From positions 1,945,094-2,009,093 of the forward strand of contig SCFE01000002.1 in NCBI GenBank assembly GCA_004352715.1: a stretch of DNA of 64,000 nucleotides, given 5' to 3'. Both the position numbers and the translations under genes were made by a program. Positions 42,790 through 53,099 of the stretch are shown one piece after another (position 1 is the first letter of the stretch; each line of letters opens with the position of its first letter). The notes beneath the pieces are model-generated. The model was not told the origin of the DNA and did no database searches. It saw only the letters and a list, made by a program, of their open reading frames with translations. Source of the DNA: Hofstenia miamia. Lineage: Eukaryota > Xenacoelomorpha > Acoela.

Positions 42790-44010
42790 ATCAGTACGAT
42801 TGTAAGAGTAACAGATAACAGCCACTATTTAGGTAACAATATGAGAAAGGCTCCAGTTCATGATGGGCCCACTGCCTGAAGCTGTATCTGATAACAAGGA
42901 AGCCATTCTCCATGCCATAGCAGAGTGAAATTCCATCAACTCAGCTCATTCTCAAAGACTAATTTTATTATGTGTACCCTAACTAAGTTACAATAAAGGA
43001 GGAAGACAATTTGACTTATTATCTCACTCTCTCTTGTGTGTAATTTCAAACAACATAATTAATATGCAAACATATGATGACACTAGCTGCTGGTAAGAAA
43101 AACTAGTTAATAAATAAAGCAGCTTCCTACCCTACATATAAACTATAACTCCAATCAATAAAGATATACATTAGCTGCCACAAGATAAAAAGAATTAAAA
43201 ACTATGTACAATTAAATGCAGCTTCCTAACCTATGATAAAAATAGATACAAATACAAGCTGTACTATAACAATATATACAAGGTCATTATTGGTCTCATT
43301 ATGGGTCTCCTACTGTTAAGAATTTAGATCTAAAAAAAATTAGTAAATAAATAACAGTCCTACTGTTGGCTAGCTAGCCTTATTGCAGGTTTGTTACTAC
43401 ATGCAGCTATGCAAGAGATTGATAACCAGCTAGGCACAAAGTAAAAACCCTTAGACCTATTTGTAACTTAAATGCATTGTTTCAATCAAGGCAACAACTA
43501 TCTAATTCCCTCGCAACAGCCTGTAGATTGTTACATGCATGAAATGCCTAGCTGTGCATTTTAAATAAATAATCAAACCAATATCAAAAATAAGTGACTA
43601 CTAAGGAGTTTATTGTCCATCAACTTATCTTTCTTCATAGTACATATTTATATCAAAATTTTTCAAACATATTTATCATCAAACAAGTACCTGTCACCAT
43701 TTTAGCTTGCCTACATGGAAAAGTTCTGCGTTAATATGGCAGTAATTCAAAATTGGCGTGGAGCCAGTGGCAGTGGCAATGGGTGGGCAACATGGACTTG
43801 ATCCACCTTGAAAAAATACAAGATTTAATGACAATCAATACTAATTTATTACCCCAATTTTGAATTAAATAAACAGACTATGATATTACAAAAACAATGT
43901 ACATGTAGATAGCTAGTTTATCTAAAATGCCAAATATTAACAAATAAAAACAAATATTACAGCAGTAAGTACAATTTGTAATGCAATTTTTGGCAGCTTG
44001 GCATTGAGTT
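42790..44010 (-). repeat. Decayed LTR, sense minus
   Basis: Carries LTR landmarks in the same order as the plus-strand view of 27,707-28,861: CTATTTAGGTAACAATATG, GGGCCCACTGCCTGAAGC, TCAACTCAGCTCA, ATGTGTACCCTAA, AGCAGCTTCCTA, GGTCATTATTGGTC, then TGCCTAGCTGTGCATTTTAA and AATCAAACCAATA. It ends near GCAGCTTGGCATTGAG (about 43,996). The exact ends are eroded. Confidence 0.55.
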
Positions 44011-44168
44011 CTAAATTTCTAATTTATCCAATCAGAATTGTTCATCAGAAGTTGGACCAAATTGCCTCCATCCACCTTTCTCATAAACAATATGTATGCA
44101 ATATTCAAAACCACTTGCCAATCAAAAACTGTGCACACTTGCAAAGGTGGAATAACATGAAATAGTAC
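44011..44168. other. Short spacer before the E2 LTR
   Basis: Nothing recognisable; CpG-free. Confidence 0.4.
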
Positions 44169-45309
44169 TGTAGCATCATCCAAATTAATCAAGCTGCTAA
44201 TGTCAATTGGGAAAGAGAATAAGATTGAAGACAAATGATGATTAGAAATATTATAAAATTATTAGATCAGTTAGATTATTTTGTATTATGCAACCAAAAA
44301 ACAATAAGTGTCAACTTTAAGAGATTATTATCTGTTGATAATAATACTTTTGGCAAAACAAGGGGGTGAAATCACTTCCATTATTTTTAGCTGCCATATT
44401 GGCAGACAAAAGTTCAAATTTAAAATCAACAGGTACTTTTCTGAATTTGCTATAAATAGATTTGAAACCTTGTAAGCAATTGATAAAGAATTTTATTTGG
44501 AATTCTTATTTTGTTCTGTTAATACAGTTTGAATATTTAATCTGATGTCAAGCTAAATGAATTGTGTTTAGTAGTGGTCCAGATCCATCATTGAAATTGA
44601 TTCTAGGGTCTTTGTGCCAGACTACAAAAGTGCACTTAGGTTAGGTAGAGGGGTTTTTCTCTTGTTTAGCTGACTAGCAATCATTCAGTACATGTATTAA
44701 AATAAATAAATTCGAAATACAGTTGGATGACCAAAACCTAGGTAATATAATATTACTATTTCAGATGCAAATTACTGACTATAAAATGACAGATAAAGTG
44801 ACTGAGAATGTACTAATTAATAAAGTAGGTTAGGAAGCTGCTTGATATTAAACTATTTATCAAAGCCAATATATTTTGGTAATGGCTACATGTAATATTA
44901 ATTAAGCAGCTAGTAACAAGTCTGGTTGCATATCCATGAAACACTTTCACAAAATAGAGTCTAAGTTTAATTGTGTCTTGTCTTGATTATACACTGAGCT
45001 AGGATAGGGTACACATAAGTGATATTGTTGAGCTGAGAAGTGGAACTCAACCAAGTGGATCATTGGAGAACTGGTGAAACTGGATGTGGAGATCAGCTTC
45101 ACACAGTGGCCCACTATTGATCTTTGGAGAGATTACTGCATGGCTTCATCACCTAAATAATGAAGAGTTAAATCTAGTTAAGTTATGTTAACAGAAACAA
45201 CTAAAAGCTAAACAGTATCTAATTAGTAAATCCCTAACCACAAAGATACAACTAATGTTATAAAGTAACAGAGGAGAAACAGTACTAATGCCTGGTAGAG
45301 GATGTTACA
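44169..45309 (+). repeat. E2 5' LTR, type B
   Basis: 1,141 bp, TGTAGCATCATCCAAATTAA ... GGTAGAGGATGTTACA. TG...CA termini. Confidence 0.8.
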
Positions 45310-45420
45310 CTAGTTATTATTATAGTATCTAGTTTGTAAATCCCTTCCTGCAAAGATACAACCAATGTTACAAAGTAACAAAAGATAAACAGTAATAATG
45401 TCTGGTAGAGGATGTTACAT
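45310..45420 (+). repeat. Duplicated LTR terminus
   Basis: About 105 bp repeating the last part of the LTR: GTATCTAGTTTGTAAATCCC ... AATGTCTGGTAGAGGATGTTACA. It is joined directly to the PBS, so this copy, not the one at 45,309, marks the LTR edge. Confidence 0.75.
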
Positions 45421-45434
45421 GGTGACTGTGGCAA
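45421..45434 (+). promoter_or_regulatory. E2 primer-binding site
   Basis: TGGTGACTGTGGCA directly after ...GATGTTACA. Compared with E1 (TGGCGACCATGACA), it shows two CG-to-TG changes and one A-to-G, consistent with an ancestral tRNA-Arg-type site altered by CpG decay. Confidence 0.65.
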
Positions 45435-45690
45435 CCAAGAACAACAACCTATGGAAAAGAAGCTCTTTTACTTACCTGAGTTAATATAGGTGTTTCTTCT
45501 CAGAACACAAGGAATTCTTTTTTTTTCTTTTGATTAAAAGAAACTTTCAGTGGAACAATCTGCACACTACAACAAGATCTATAAGTGAGAGTGGAAGTTA
45601 AGCAACAGGACAACTACATGAAAAACAAACTAGTCAACAAAGAGACTTGGCTAAACCCAAGCAAGTGCACTCTGACAAGATCCCAGAATC

Positions 45691-46254
45691 ATGATTAAAA
45701 AGGAGTACCACTACAAACCAATGAAAAATATGACAAAAGGGAAAAAAGGCAGCACAAAGAAAACAGCACCCAGGGTAGCAACCACTAGAGCAACACTAAC
45801 ATCACCATACTGCAGTGAAAATTCATCTCTGACACAGAACTACAGTCCCTACACTCACCCCCAGAGACTAACCCTCAAGAGATAATCAACATGTTAAGAA
45901 AAGCCAAGAAAACAAAGCACTTTTGAAGAATGAAATCAAGCAATAAACAAACAAATTCAAGCAGATGGAATGACAAAACAAAACCATCTTGAGTGAAATC
46001 AAGCTAAATATGGAAATGAGCTAGATGAGCAAAGTGAACTATTCCAAAACAAGATTAAAATCCTCACACACCAATTATCTGAGTCCAACAAAAGATTGTT
46101 AGAACAGAATCAACAGTGGCAGGAAAAAAATCAGCAACTGGAAAGAACAAACAGACAGCTATTAGAGGACAATGATTTACAAGCAGGAGAACTGGAGCAA
46201 CTATAGGACAAACTAAGATTGCTACAGTTAACGGAAGAAGAAAACTGAGGGAAT
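45691..46254 (+). pseudogene. E2 gag, N-terminal coiled-coil half
   Basis: Open from MIKKEYHYKPMKNMTKGKKG to a stop at 45,885, aligned with the basic start of E1 gag. After it, broken frames carry Gln/Glu/Lys-rich coiled-coil text (for example LLEQNQQWQEKNQQLERTNR near 46,100-46,160) matching the position of the E1 coiled coil. No LTR splits gag here, unlike E1. Confidence 0.6.
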
Positions 46255-46269
46255 ATATGCACCCACAAA

Positions 46270-47254
46270 ATGGAATTTCATTCAAGAAAGGAGAGCAAAC
46301 TGCAAGCACCACACATGCTGGCCAACAAAAGAATAACATATGAAGAATTGGATGAAGATGAAGACACTGAGAAACAGAAAAGCATAAATGAGATTACAAA
46401 GGCAGTAACTACACAACTACAAGAGGAAGACACAATAAAAAATCATAAGAGACCCAAGTATGAAAATTCAATCTTACTGCAACTGACAACCAATGACATA
46501 ATACCTTGTAAAGTGACACTACCCAAGTTCAATGGAAGGGTAGATGGCTACAACCTGACATTTGTTGAATTGTTACAGATGTTTGAGACAACAATGGCAG
46601 AAAGAAAAGTAAGCCAGCAAGAAGCAGCAGCAGCAGCAAGACTCCCGCTATACTTGACAGGCGCAGCTTCTCAACATTACCTGCTGTTGGACATGGAAAC
46701 AAAGAGGATCTACGAATTACTTATTGGAGATTTCATAAACTATTATGAAAAGAAGAGTTTTAAAAACCAATATCAAATAATCCTGAAAACAACAAAAATG
46801 GAAAAACCAATGACATTCAAAACTACATCCAACAAGTTGAACGTCTATTAATGCTGAGCTCAAGGGAAAACAGATATTCAAAATATGATTTGTTTTCTCA
46901 TATTTGCAAAGAATGCCAGAGAGCTTCAAAATGCAGTTCAAAATAAAGTGTGACATAGACAATAAGTTAGAAAGAATGATCTGAAAGATGGTCAACATAC
47001 AGGCAATCATTGAGAACAATGAATGGATATACAAAAAAGCTGCATGGCACAGAGAGGCACTAACATGGAGAAACAACCTCAAACCACGTCCCTCAAACAA
47101 AACCTATAACAACACAAAATCAGAAAAAATTATAAAAGTTAAAGGGAAAGATGGAAAAACTAGAAAGGTAAGAGAAAAACATGTCAAGTGCTATGACTGT
47201 GGACAGAAGGGTCACAAAAAACCTGACTGCACAAAACAAATAAATGTAATCTGA
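46270..47254 (+). pseudogene. E2 gag, capsid and zinc knuckle
   Basis: Frame 46,270-46,851 contains CKVTLPKFNGRVDGYNLTFV and ARLPLYLTGAASQHYLLLD, then FKNQYQIILKTTK. A frameshift near 46,810 carries the next block (YIQQVERLLMLSS-like) into another frame. The frame 46,988-47,254 ends with the CCHC knuckle CYDCGQKGHKKPDC (47,189-47,230), all ligands present. An Ala run (QEAAAAARLP, CAGCAGCAGC) expands one codon position compared with E1. Confidence 0.75.
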
Positions 47255-47376
47255 GATGAAGAAGCATATTACAATGACAAAGATGTACTGCAATCAGAAG
47301 AGGAAATGGACAAAACATTGCCAACTGATGAGGAGTCAGAAAACCAATCAGAGCACCAACTCATAAAAACTGTGCA

Positions 47377-47850
47377 TTGATAATGATCCTGACAAATCTC
47401 AATACAATAAATACAATAATGATATCAATCAATGGAGTAATGACAAAGGCAACAATTGACACTGGAGCAGCAACATTGATAATCACAGATGAATGTGCAA
47501 CAAAGCTAGGGTTTAAACTTACAGATTTGAATAGTTGCAATAAAAGATTAATCAACACATCAGCAGAATATATCAGCAAAAAAGGAATGAAAAATGCAGT
47601 ATAGATGAGAATATCTAATACGACATTTGAACAGTCATTGGTGGTGGTGGACATGCATAACAATCTGTTGCCATACAAGGTCATTCTAGGCAATGATCTT
47701 TTGACAAAAAATGGGTGTGTCATCAACTACATGAGCAGAACTATAAAGGTGAGAGAGGAAGAAATGGAAACTGAAGAAGAACAAGGGAGACATAAAACAA
47801 TTACATTTGAATTGCAGGAATACATCCATCTACAGCCACATCAATAGAAG
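47377..47850 (+). pseudogene. E2 retropepsin-like protease
   Basis: MISINGVMTKATIDTGAATL with the catalytic DTG intact, then IITDECATKLGF and RLINTSAEYISKKG. A single in-frame TAG at 47,602-47,604 separates it from MRISNTTFEQSLVVVD and LPYKVILGNDLLTKNGCVIN (ILGND motif). A second TAG after LQPHQ (47,846-47,848) precedes the linker. Apart from these stops the domain is complete. Confidence 0.8.
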
Positions 47851-48237
47851 ATGCACACAATAGAAACAGCCAACATAATGCTATATGATAATAAAGGCAT
47901 TAACACCAAAAGATTATCAATGCCGTCTAGCATTTGTATAGTCAAGCACAGGAAAGGAAGAATACCTATCCTCAATGCAATGAATCAAAATGTTAATCTA
48001 AAGAAATCTCAAGTAAGCATATACAGAAAGTACATCAAATCCAACATCAGACTCATTTGGAAGGCAATAGGAGACGACAATGGAGCAAGTAATTTGCATG
48101 GTCAACTTGAGGACATGCAAATGAAAGTGGATAGCACTCCACATGGCCAACTCAAGGGCAATTGGACAAACACCATCAAAGTTGCAAGTACTCCCAAAGG
48201 CCAACTCAATGGCATGGGGACAAAAGCAGAAGAATAA
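47851..48237 (+). pseudogene. E2 protease-RT linker with GQLKG repeats
   Basis: Continues MHTIETANIMLYDNKG, KRLSMPSSICIVKHRKG, then a repeat region LHGQLEDMQMKVDSTPHGQL, KGNWTNTIKVASTPKGQLNG. Three (S/T)P.GQL(K/N)G-like units lie between protease and RT. The same motif type (SP...QLKG) is repeated at the start of ORF3 in E1. Its role is unknown. Confidence 0.6.
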
Positions 48238-48960
48238 GACGTATACAGAACACCCAAATTAAAAACAAAGACTACCCACACCTGGAGGAACAGGAAATCA
48301 AGTAACTAAGAAAATTGTTGGAGAAACACATATTCAATTACAAAGAAATATGTGTGGGGCAAGCAGTGGGGAAAAAACACAGAATAGTCATAACAATGAA
48401 TAAACCCATCAAGCTGCCAGTCAGAAGAGTACCAGAACAGATGAAAACAAATACAATCATATATTAGAAGAACTAATTGACAACAAGATCATCTGCCCAA
48501 GCAAAAGCCCATATGTGGCACCAACTGTATTTGTGAAGCAAGGGGATAAATACCGCCTATGTATAGACTTCCATAAATTGAACAAAGTGATGAAGAAAGA
48601 TTCATACCCCTCCCATGCATAGAGGACATGCTCTATGAAGCAAGCAAGCATAAATATTTACAACACTAGATCTAAACAGAGCCTACTGGCAGGTAAAAAT
48701 GGAGGAAGATGATATTGAAAAAACAGCATTCATAACACAATACTGGTTGTACAAGTGGATATATATGGCGTTCAGACTATGCAATGCACAAGCAACCTTC
48801 CAGAGAAAGGTAGGATATGTATGAAAGACAACACCAGAGACATGATCCAGAAAATAGAAAAACCCAACAACAAGAAAGATATACAAAGGATAATGGGATT
48901 CTTGAATTATTATGGCACTTTCATTCCAAACATAGCTGGTTAAAAAGCAAAGATGACTAG
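48238..48960 (+). pseudogene. E2 reverse transcriptase with catalytic deletion
   Basis: Blocks in several frames: IKLPVRRVPEQMK, IICPSKSPYVAPTVFVKQGD, YRLCIDFHKLNKVMKKDSYP, an AYWQVKMEEDDIEKTAFIT-like block near 48,690-48,740 (motif A region), ATFQRK near 48,797. There the sequence jumps straight to the equivalent of MKNNAKEMI, so about 230 bp including the YxDD motif are deleted. It resumes with NKKDIQRIMGFLNYYGTFIP. Inactive. Confidence 0.75.
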
Positions 48961-49600
48961 ACAAATTAGAAAATCAGTACTGTTTGTATGGAACTGGCAG
49001 GAGCAGGAGGAGTTGGATAACATCAAGGAAGAACTGGCTAAATTACCATCCCTCAACACACTGGACTATAATGAACAGTTCATACTGGATTGTGATGCAA
49101 GTAAAGTGGCAATCAGGGCAACACTAGGACAAAAAAAATTGGAAAAGAGGTCCCCATTCAATTCTTCAGTTGCAAGCTAATAGCAAGTGAGGAAAATTAC
49201 GGATCAACCAAAGTGGAAATGCTGGAATTGATTGAGAGCATCAAGAAATTCTGACAATTCCTGATCAGCAGAGAATTCAGATTGCGCATGGACAATATGA
49301 ACTGGCATGGTTAAAAAAGTTTTCTGGAGACAAGTCTGGAATAGTGTCATGATGGATTGAATATTTGAACAAATTTACATTCTCAATTGAGTGTAGGAAA
49401 AGCACCCTACATAACAATGCAGATTTTTGGACGTCCATACCAGAGTCTCAGAGAGACACAGCAAAACCAGATGGAGAGAAAAAGCAGCTTCAATTCTTGC
49501 CACATACTGAATACAAGGGACTGCCAGAAATAAATGTGGACAAAAAAGGCCATGCAGTTCTACCAATACTGATGAGGGAGGAAATATCTGAACAAGTTGG
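48953..49600 (+). pseudogene. E2 RNase H
   Basis: ELAKLPSLNTLDYNEQFILD, then CDASKVAIRATLGQKK near 49,090-49,140 (first catalytic block, Asp present). After frame changes come ENYGSTKVEMLELI, ELAWLKKFSGDKSG-like text near 49,300-49,340 and SIECRKSTLHNNADFWTSIP near 49,385-49,442. The tail (KKGHAVLPILMREEISEQ) runs into the insertion that separates it from integrase. Confidence 0.7.
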
Positions 49601-51186
49601 AGGGGTGGCATTGGTGTATTGTGCGACATTGTGATCAAGTGGTCTATGTAATTTAAAAGACATGCTCAAAAGGCTCGCTTTGCTCGCCTTTTGAGCTTTT
49701 TTCCCCAATGAGTTTAAAATGTATGAAACATTAAAATAAATATTTTATGCAAAACATTGTATTTAAATTAAAATGATAGAAATAAATAAAGATGTGAATT
49801 GTATGCTTTAAGCACTTCATCTTGGAAATTCTTTGTAACTCATCTAAAGATGAGCTACAAAGGTGGAAGGTTTGTTTTTAAGGCTTCAAAACTCAGGCGA
49901 TATTGGTGCAAAATTAAATTAAATTTAGAGTGGCCATCTTTAATAATCAAGCAGCCATGTTTATTTTAATACCAAACAAATAATGATTTTGTCACACTTT
50001 ATCACAATTTTTCAGTTGTTTGCCTCTAGATTCAGTAATTTTTATGGTATATAAACCAAATCTTGCCAATTATAACTAAATACGTGGCCAAGTCTATACC
50101 TATAAAAAAATTGCAATTATGGTTTTTAGATATTGTGCAACCTGCCAAAATAGTCAAAAAGTAGACTGTTTTTGAGGCCTTGTTTTAGGCTCAGGCTTAA
50201 AGTTAGAATGTTAAATTTCAGTCTCAGGTCTGGGAAGCCGCTCATTATTTCTGAAAACTGCATTGGTTACTTTATACCTATTGCCAATTTTGCTGCGGAC
50301 CCCCCTGAAGTTTTTGTAAACCGACATTTTAACCCTTCAAGGCTCAGACAATATTGGGCCAAAATTAATATACATTGGCAGATTTATAGTAGACTATATT
50401 ATATCTCTCTATGCAAAATTTCGCGTTGCCATCTTTAATAATCAAGCAGGTATGTTGACTTTAATACCAAAAAACTACAGATTTTGTAACATTTTGTCAC
50501 AATTTTGAAGTTCTTTGCCTCTAGATTCCGTAATTTTTATGGTATCTAAACCAAATCTTGCCAATTATAACTAAATACGTGGCCAAGTCTATACCTATTA
50601 AAAAATTGCAATTATGGTTTTTAGTTATTGTGCAACCTGGCAAAAAGTCAAAAAGTAGACTGTTTTTGAGGCCTTGTTTTAGGCTCAGGCTTAAAGTTAG
50701 AATATAAAATTTCAGTCTCAGGTCTGTGAAGCCGCTCATTATTTTTGAAAAGTGCATTGGTTACTTTTTACCTATTGCCAATTTTGCTGCGGACCCCCCN
50801 TTTAAAGCCACAAGGCTCAGCCAATATAAGGCCTAAATGTTATTCTTTTTAGGAAAATATGCACACTCTTATTTGTAATGTTCACACAAAATTTCAACCC
50901 ATTGTGATTAAAACTGCACGCACAAGAGGCAAAAAACCCACATTTCCCAGAAATCTTAGAGGTGAAAATTTTGAGCCTAAAAATGGCGAATTTTACCCCT
51001 TCTGAATTAGCCAATATTGAACCTAGACATTTGAAATTTTGAACATCTCCAATATTATAGAAGCAAATCTTACTGGCAAAAAATCAGACATTTTGGACTT
51101 TTATTAGCTGAGTTCTCAGATAGCAATATTCAAACCCTGTAGGAGGAGCTAAATAAAGCTTCATAAACAAACCTTAACAAGAAATA
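49600..51186. mobile_element. Insertion with 460-bp tandem units and a hairpin
   Basis: Separates RNase H from integrase in E2. It contains two full tandem units of roughly 455-470 bp (about 49,876-50,330 and 50,331-50,799) and the start of a third after an N at 50,800. Each starts with a phrase like AAGGCT(T)CA...CTCAG(G/A)C(G/A)ATATTGG and ends ATTTTGCTGCGGACCCCCC. No coding pattern or family was recognised. Edges are approximate. Confidence 0.6.
49664..49696. other. Perfect 11-bp hairpin followed by T run
   Basis: GCTCAAAAGGC (49,664-49,674) and GCCTTTTGAGC (49,686-49,696) form an 11-bp perfect stem with an 11-base loop, followed by TTTTTT. Likely a terminal structure of the inserted repeat. 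Confidence 0.75.
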
Positions 51187-52330
51187 GTGGACAAACAGAG
51201 AGATGACATAATCCTCAGTGAAATTATCAAAATGATAAAAGAACCCCAAACAACACTATTGAAATTAATAGCAGGATATTATGAGCATTACAAGTGGAAG
51301 ATAAACAAAAATGGATTATTATATGTTGAAGCCAGTAACAACAGAATTGTGATACCAGACTACTTAAAAAGGGAACTGATAAGAAAGATACATGAGAAGG
51401 GCCACTTGGGAATTATACAAACAGAAAAAAAATTCAACACAAGATTCATAACAACAGCTGTGAGGAAAGTTACAGAGGACATAATCAATAAGTGTACAAC
51501 ATGCCTATTACACAATAAACAACATTTTCCAACACAAAGGGTACCACTGGAGAAAATCTTTGCAACACAACCAAATGAGATAGTCCACATAGATCTGGAA
51601 ATGCTGTCAAAGGATGCAGAAGGCTATCAATATCTACTGGTAATGGTGGACAATTTCACAAAATATGCAAGGATGATCCCAATGAAGAATATGACAGCAG
51701 AAACCACAGCAGAATTAGTATTGAAGGAATGGATTCTACAACTCAGGCTGATGGAAACAATAATAATGGACAAGGGCCCTCAATTCAAGAGCAGACTTTT
51801 TCAAGAGATGGCAAAGCTCCTGGAAATAGGCCAATAGAGCAGTGTAGTGACTCATTCAAATACTGATCAAATTAATTAGGGAGCAACATCAATAAAAGGT
51901 TGAAATAAATGGAGAAAAGTCATTAAGATGGTTGAATACTATTATAATACGTCTGTACATGCAACAACAGGAGTCACACAATTTAAGGCAATGTTCAGAA
52001 GAGAGGCAACAAGTCAGTTATCAATACAGTATACCAACTACAGCAAAAGTTTGGATAATGAATATGTAAATCAACTAAGAAAGCAGATTACAGGGATCCA
52101 CAAAACAATATGTCATAATATAAAGAAATCAGCAGTGAGACAACAATGCAATTATAATAAAAAAATTTAACAGCACACACATAAGGTAGGAGATAATGTA
52201 TACATGTTCACACTGATGAAACTCACAGTCCAGAAACTAAAAACAGTATGGTCCAGTCCTTAAACAATAACACAGACACTACCAAATAACAAATACATGC
52301 TAGACAAAGATAGACAAGAATGCTGAATTC
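51187..52330 (+). pseudogene. E2 integrase
   Basis: Frame 51,187-51,837 carries LIAGYYEHYKWKINKNGLLY, the zinc domain IHEKGHLGIIQTEKKFNTRF ... INKCTTC, EIVHIDLEMLS (first catalytic Asp), YLLVMVDNFTKYARMIPM and IIMDKGPQFKS (second Asp). After 51,830 the AYHPQ block is deleted and the position of the catalytic Glu reads as a stop (ANRAV**, near 51,835). The C-terminal part has YYYNTSVHATTGVTQFKAMF (51,928 on) and a decayed GPY/F-like stretch (VYMFTLMKLTVQKLKTVW) near 52,200-52,260. A GA run lies at 52,446-52,463. Confidence 0.75.
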
Positions 52331-52599
52331 AAAATATGCTGAATTAATGGCAACAAAATTATATATGATATGCATGATTTAGATAGTCTGCACAAAGAGG
52401 GATTTGATGAGGAATTCACAGCAGATATCCGAGATGAAAACACAAGAGAGAGAGAGAGAGAGAGTGCTGCCCTAAAGGACAGCAAGAAATAAACCTATAT
52501 ATGACCCTGAGATATGGGACTTAAATTTAATAACTGAATTTAGGAATCTAAAAGAAATTGATGCACCCACTGATGAAAAAAAGAGTGTGAAGAAATCAA

Positions 52600-53050
52600 C
52601 AATTGGAGGAGCTCTCAACCACAAACAGGAAAAGAAGAGTATGCAGAAGTTCTCAAACCAGATGTTGATTCCAGGGCAGAAGGGATGAGAACAAAGAGCC
52701 AACAAATAGATGACATAGAGTGAGAAGGTGTCCTAGTAGTCCCCAAGGCTGATTCAATGGCAGGGAGACCAATGGACAAAAAGCCTCTCCCACCAGGGAT
52801 CTGCACAGCTGATTCAAGGGCACACAGTAAACAGGTGCACAGCAGCACAACTTTCCATCCAAGAGTCCACAAAGCTGATTCAACAGTGGTGAGACACTTG
52901 GAGTTTGAGGGGAAGGTGTAAGTGGTGGAAGAATCATGGAGATGTGAAAGTGATTCAAGGCTGACACTATCCACACAGGAACCACAACTGGTCAAGTGCC
53001 AATAGAAGTAACTGTGAACTGATTCAAGGGTGAATCAGTAGAAACTATTA
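52600..53050 (+). repeat. E2 repeat region before ORF3, degenerate FKG/LKG units
   Basis: Motif GCTGATTCAAGGGC and variants occur at about 52,685-52,700 (diverged), 52,748, 52,809, 52,874, 52,958 and 53,018. They correspond to the E1 TGTCAATTAAAGGGC motif. In the QLKG frame they read S-stop-F-K-G, because CAATTA has become TGATTC in most units. Confidence 0.6.
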
Positions 53051-53099
53051 GCACAGATTCACAGCCCATATACTGTGAACCAAGCAACAGCAGATTACC

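Noticed and set aside
52472-52995. Minus-strand frames opposite the E2 repeat region
   Set aside because: Open only because the plus-strand repeat unit is periodic; no homology, and flanking genes run on the plus strand.
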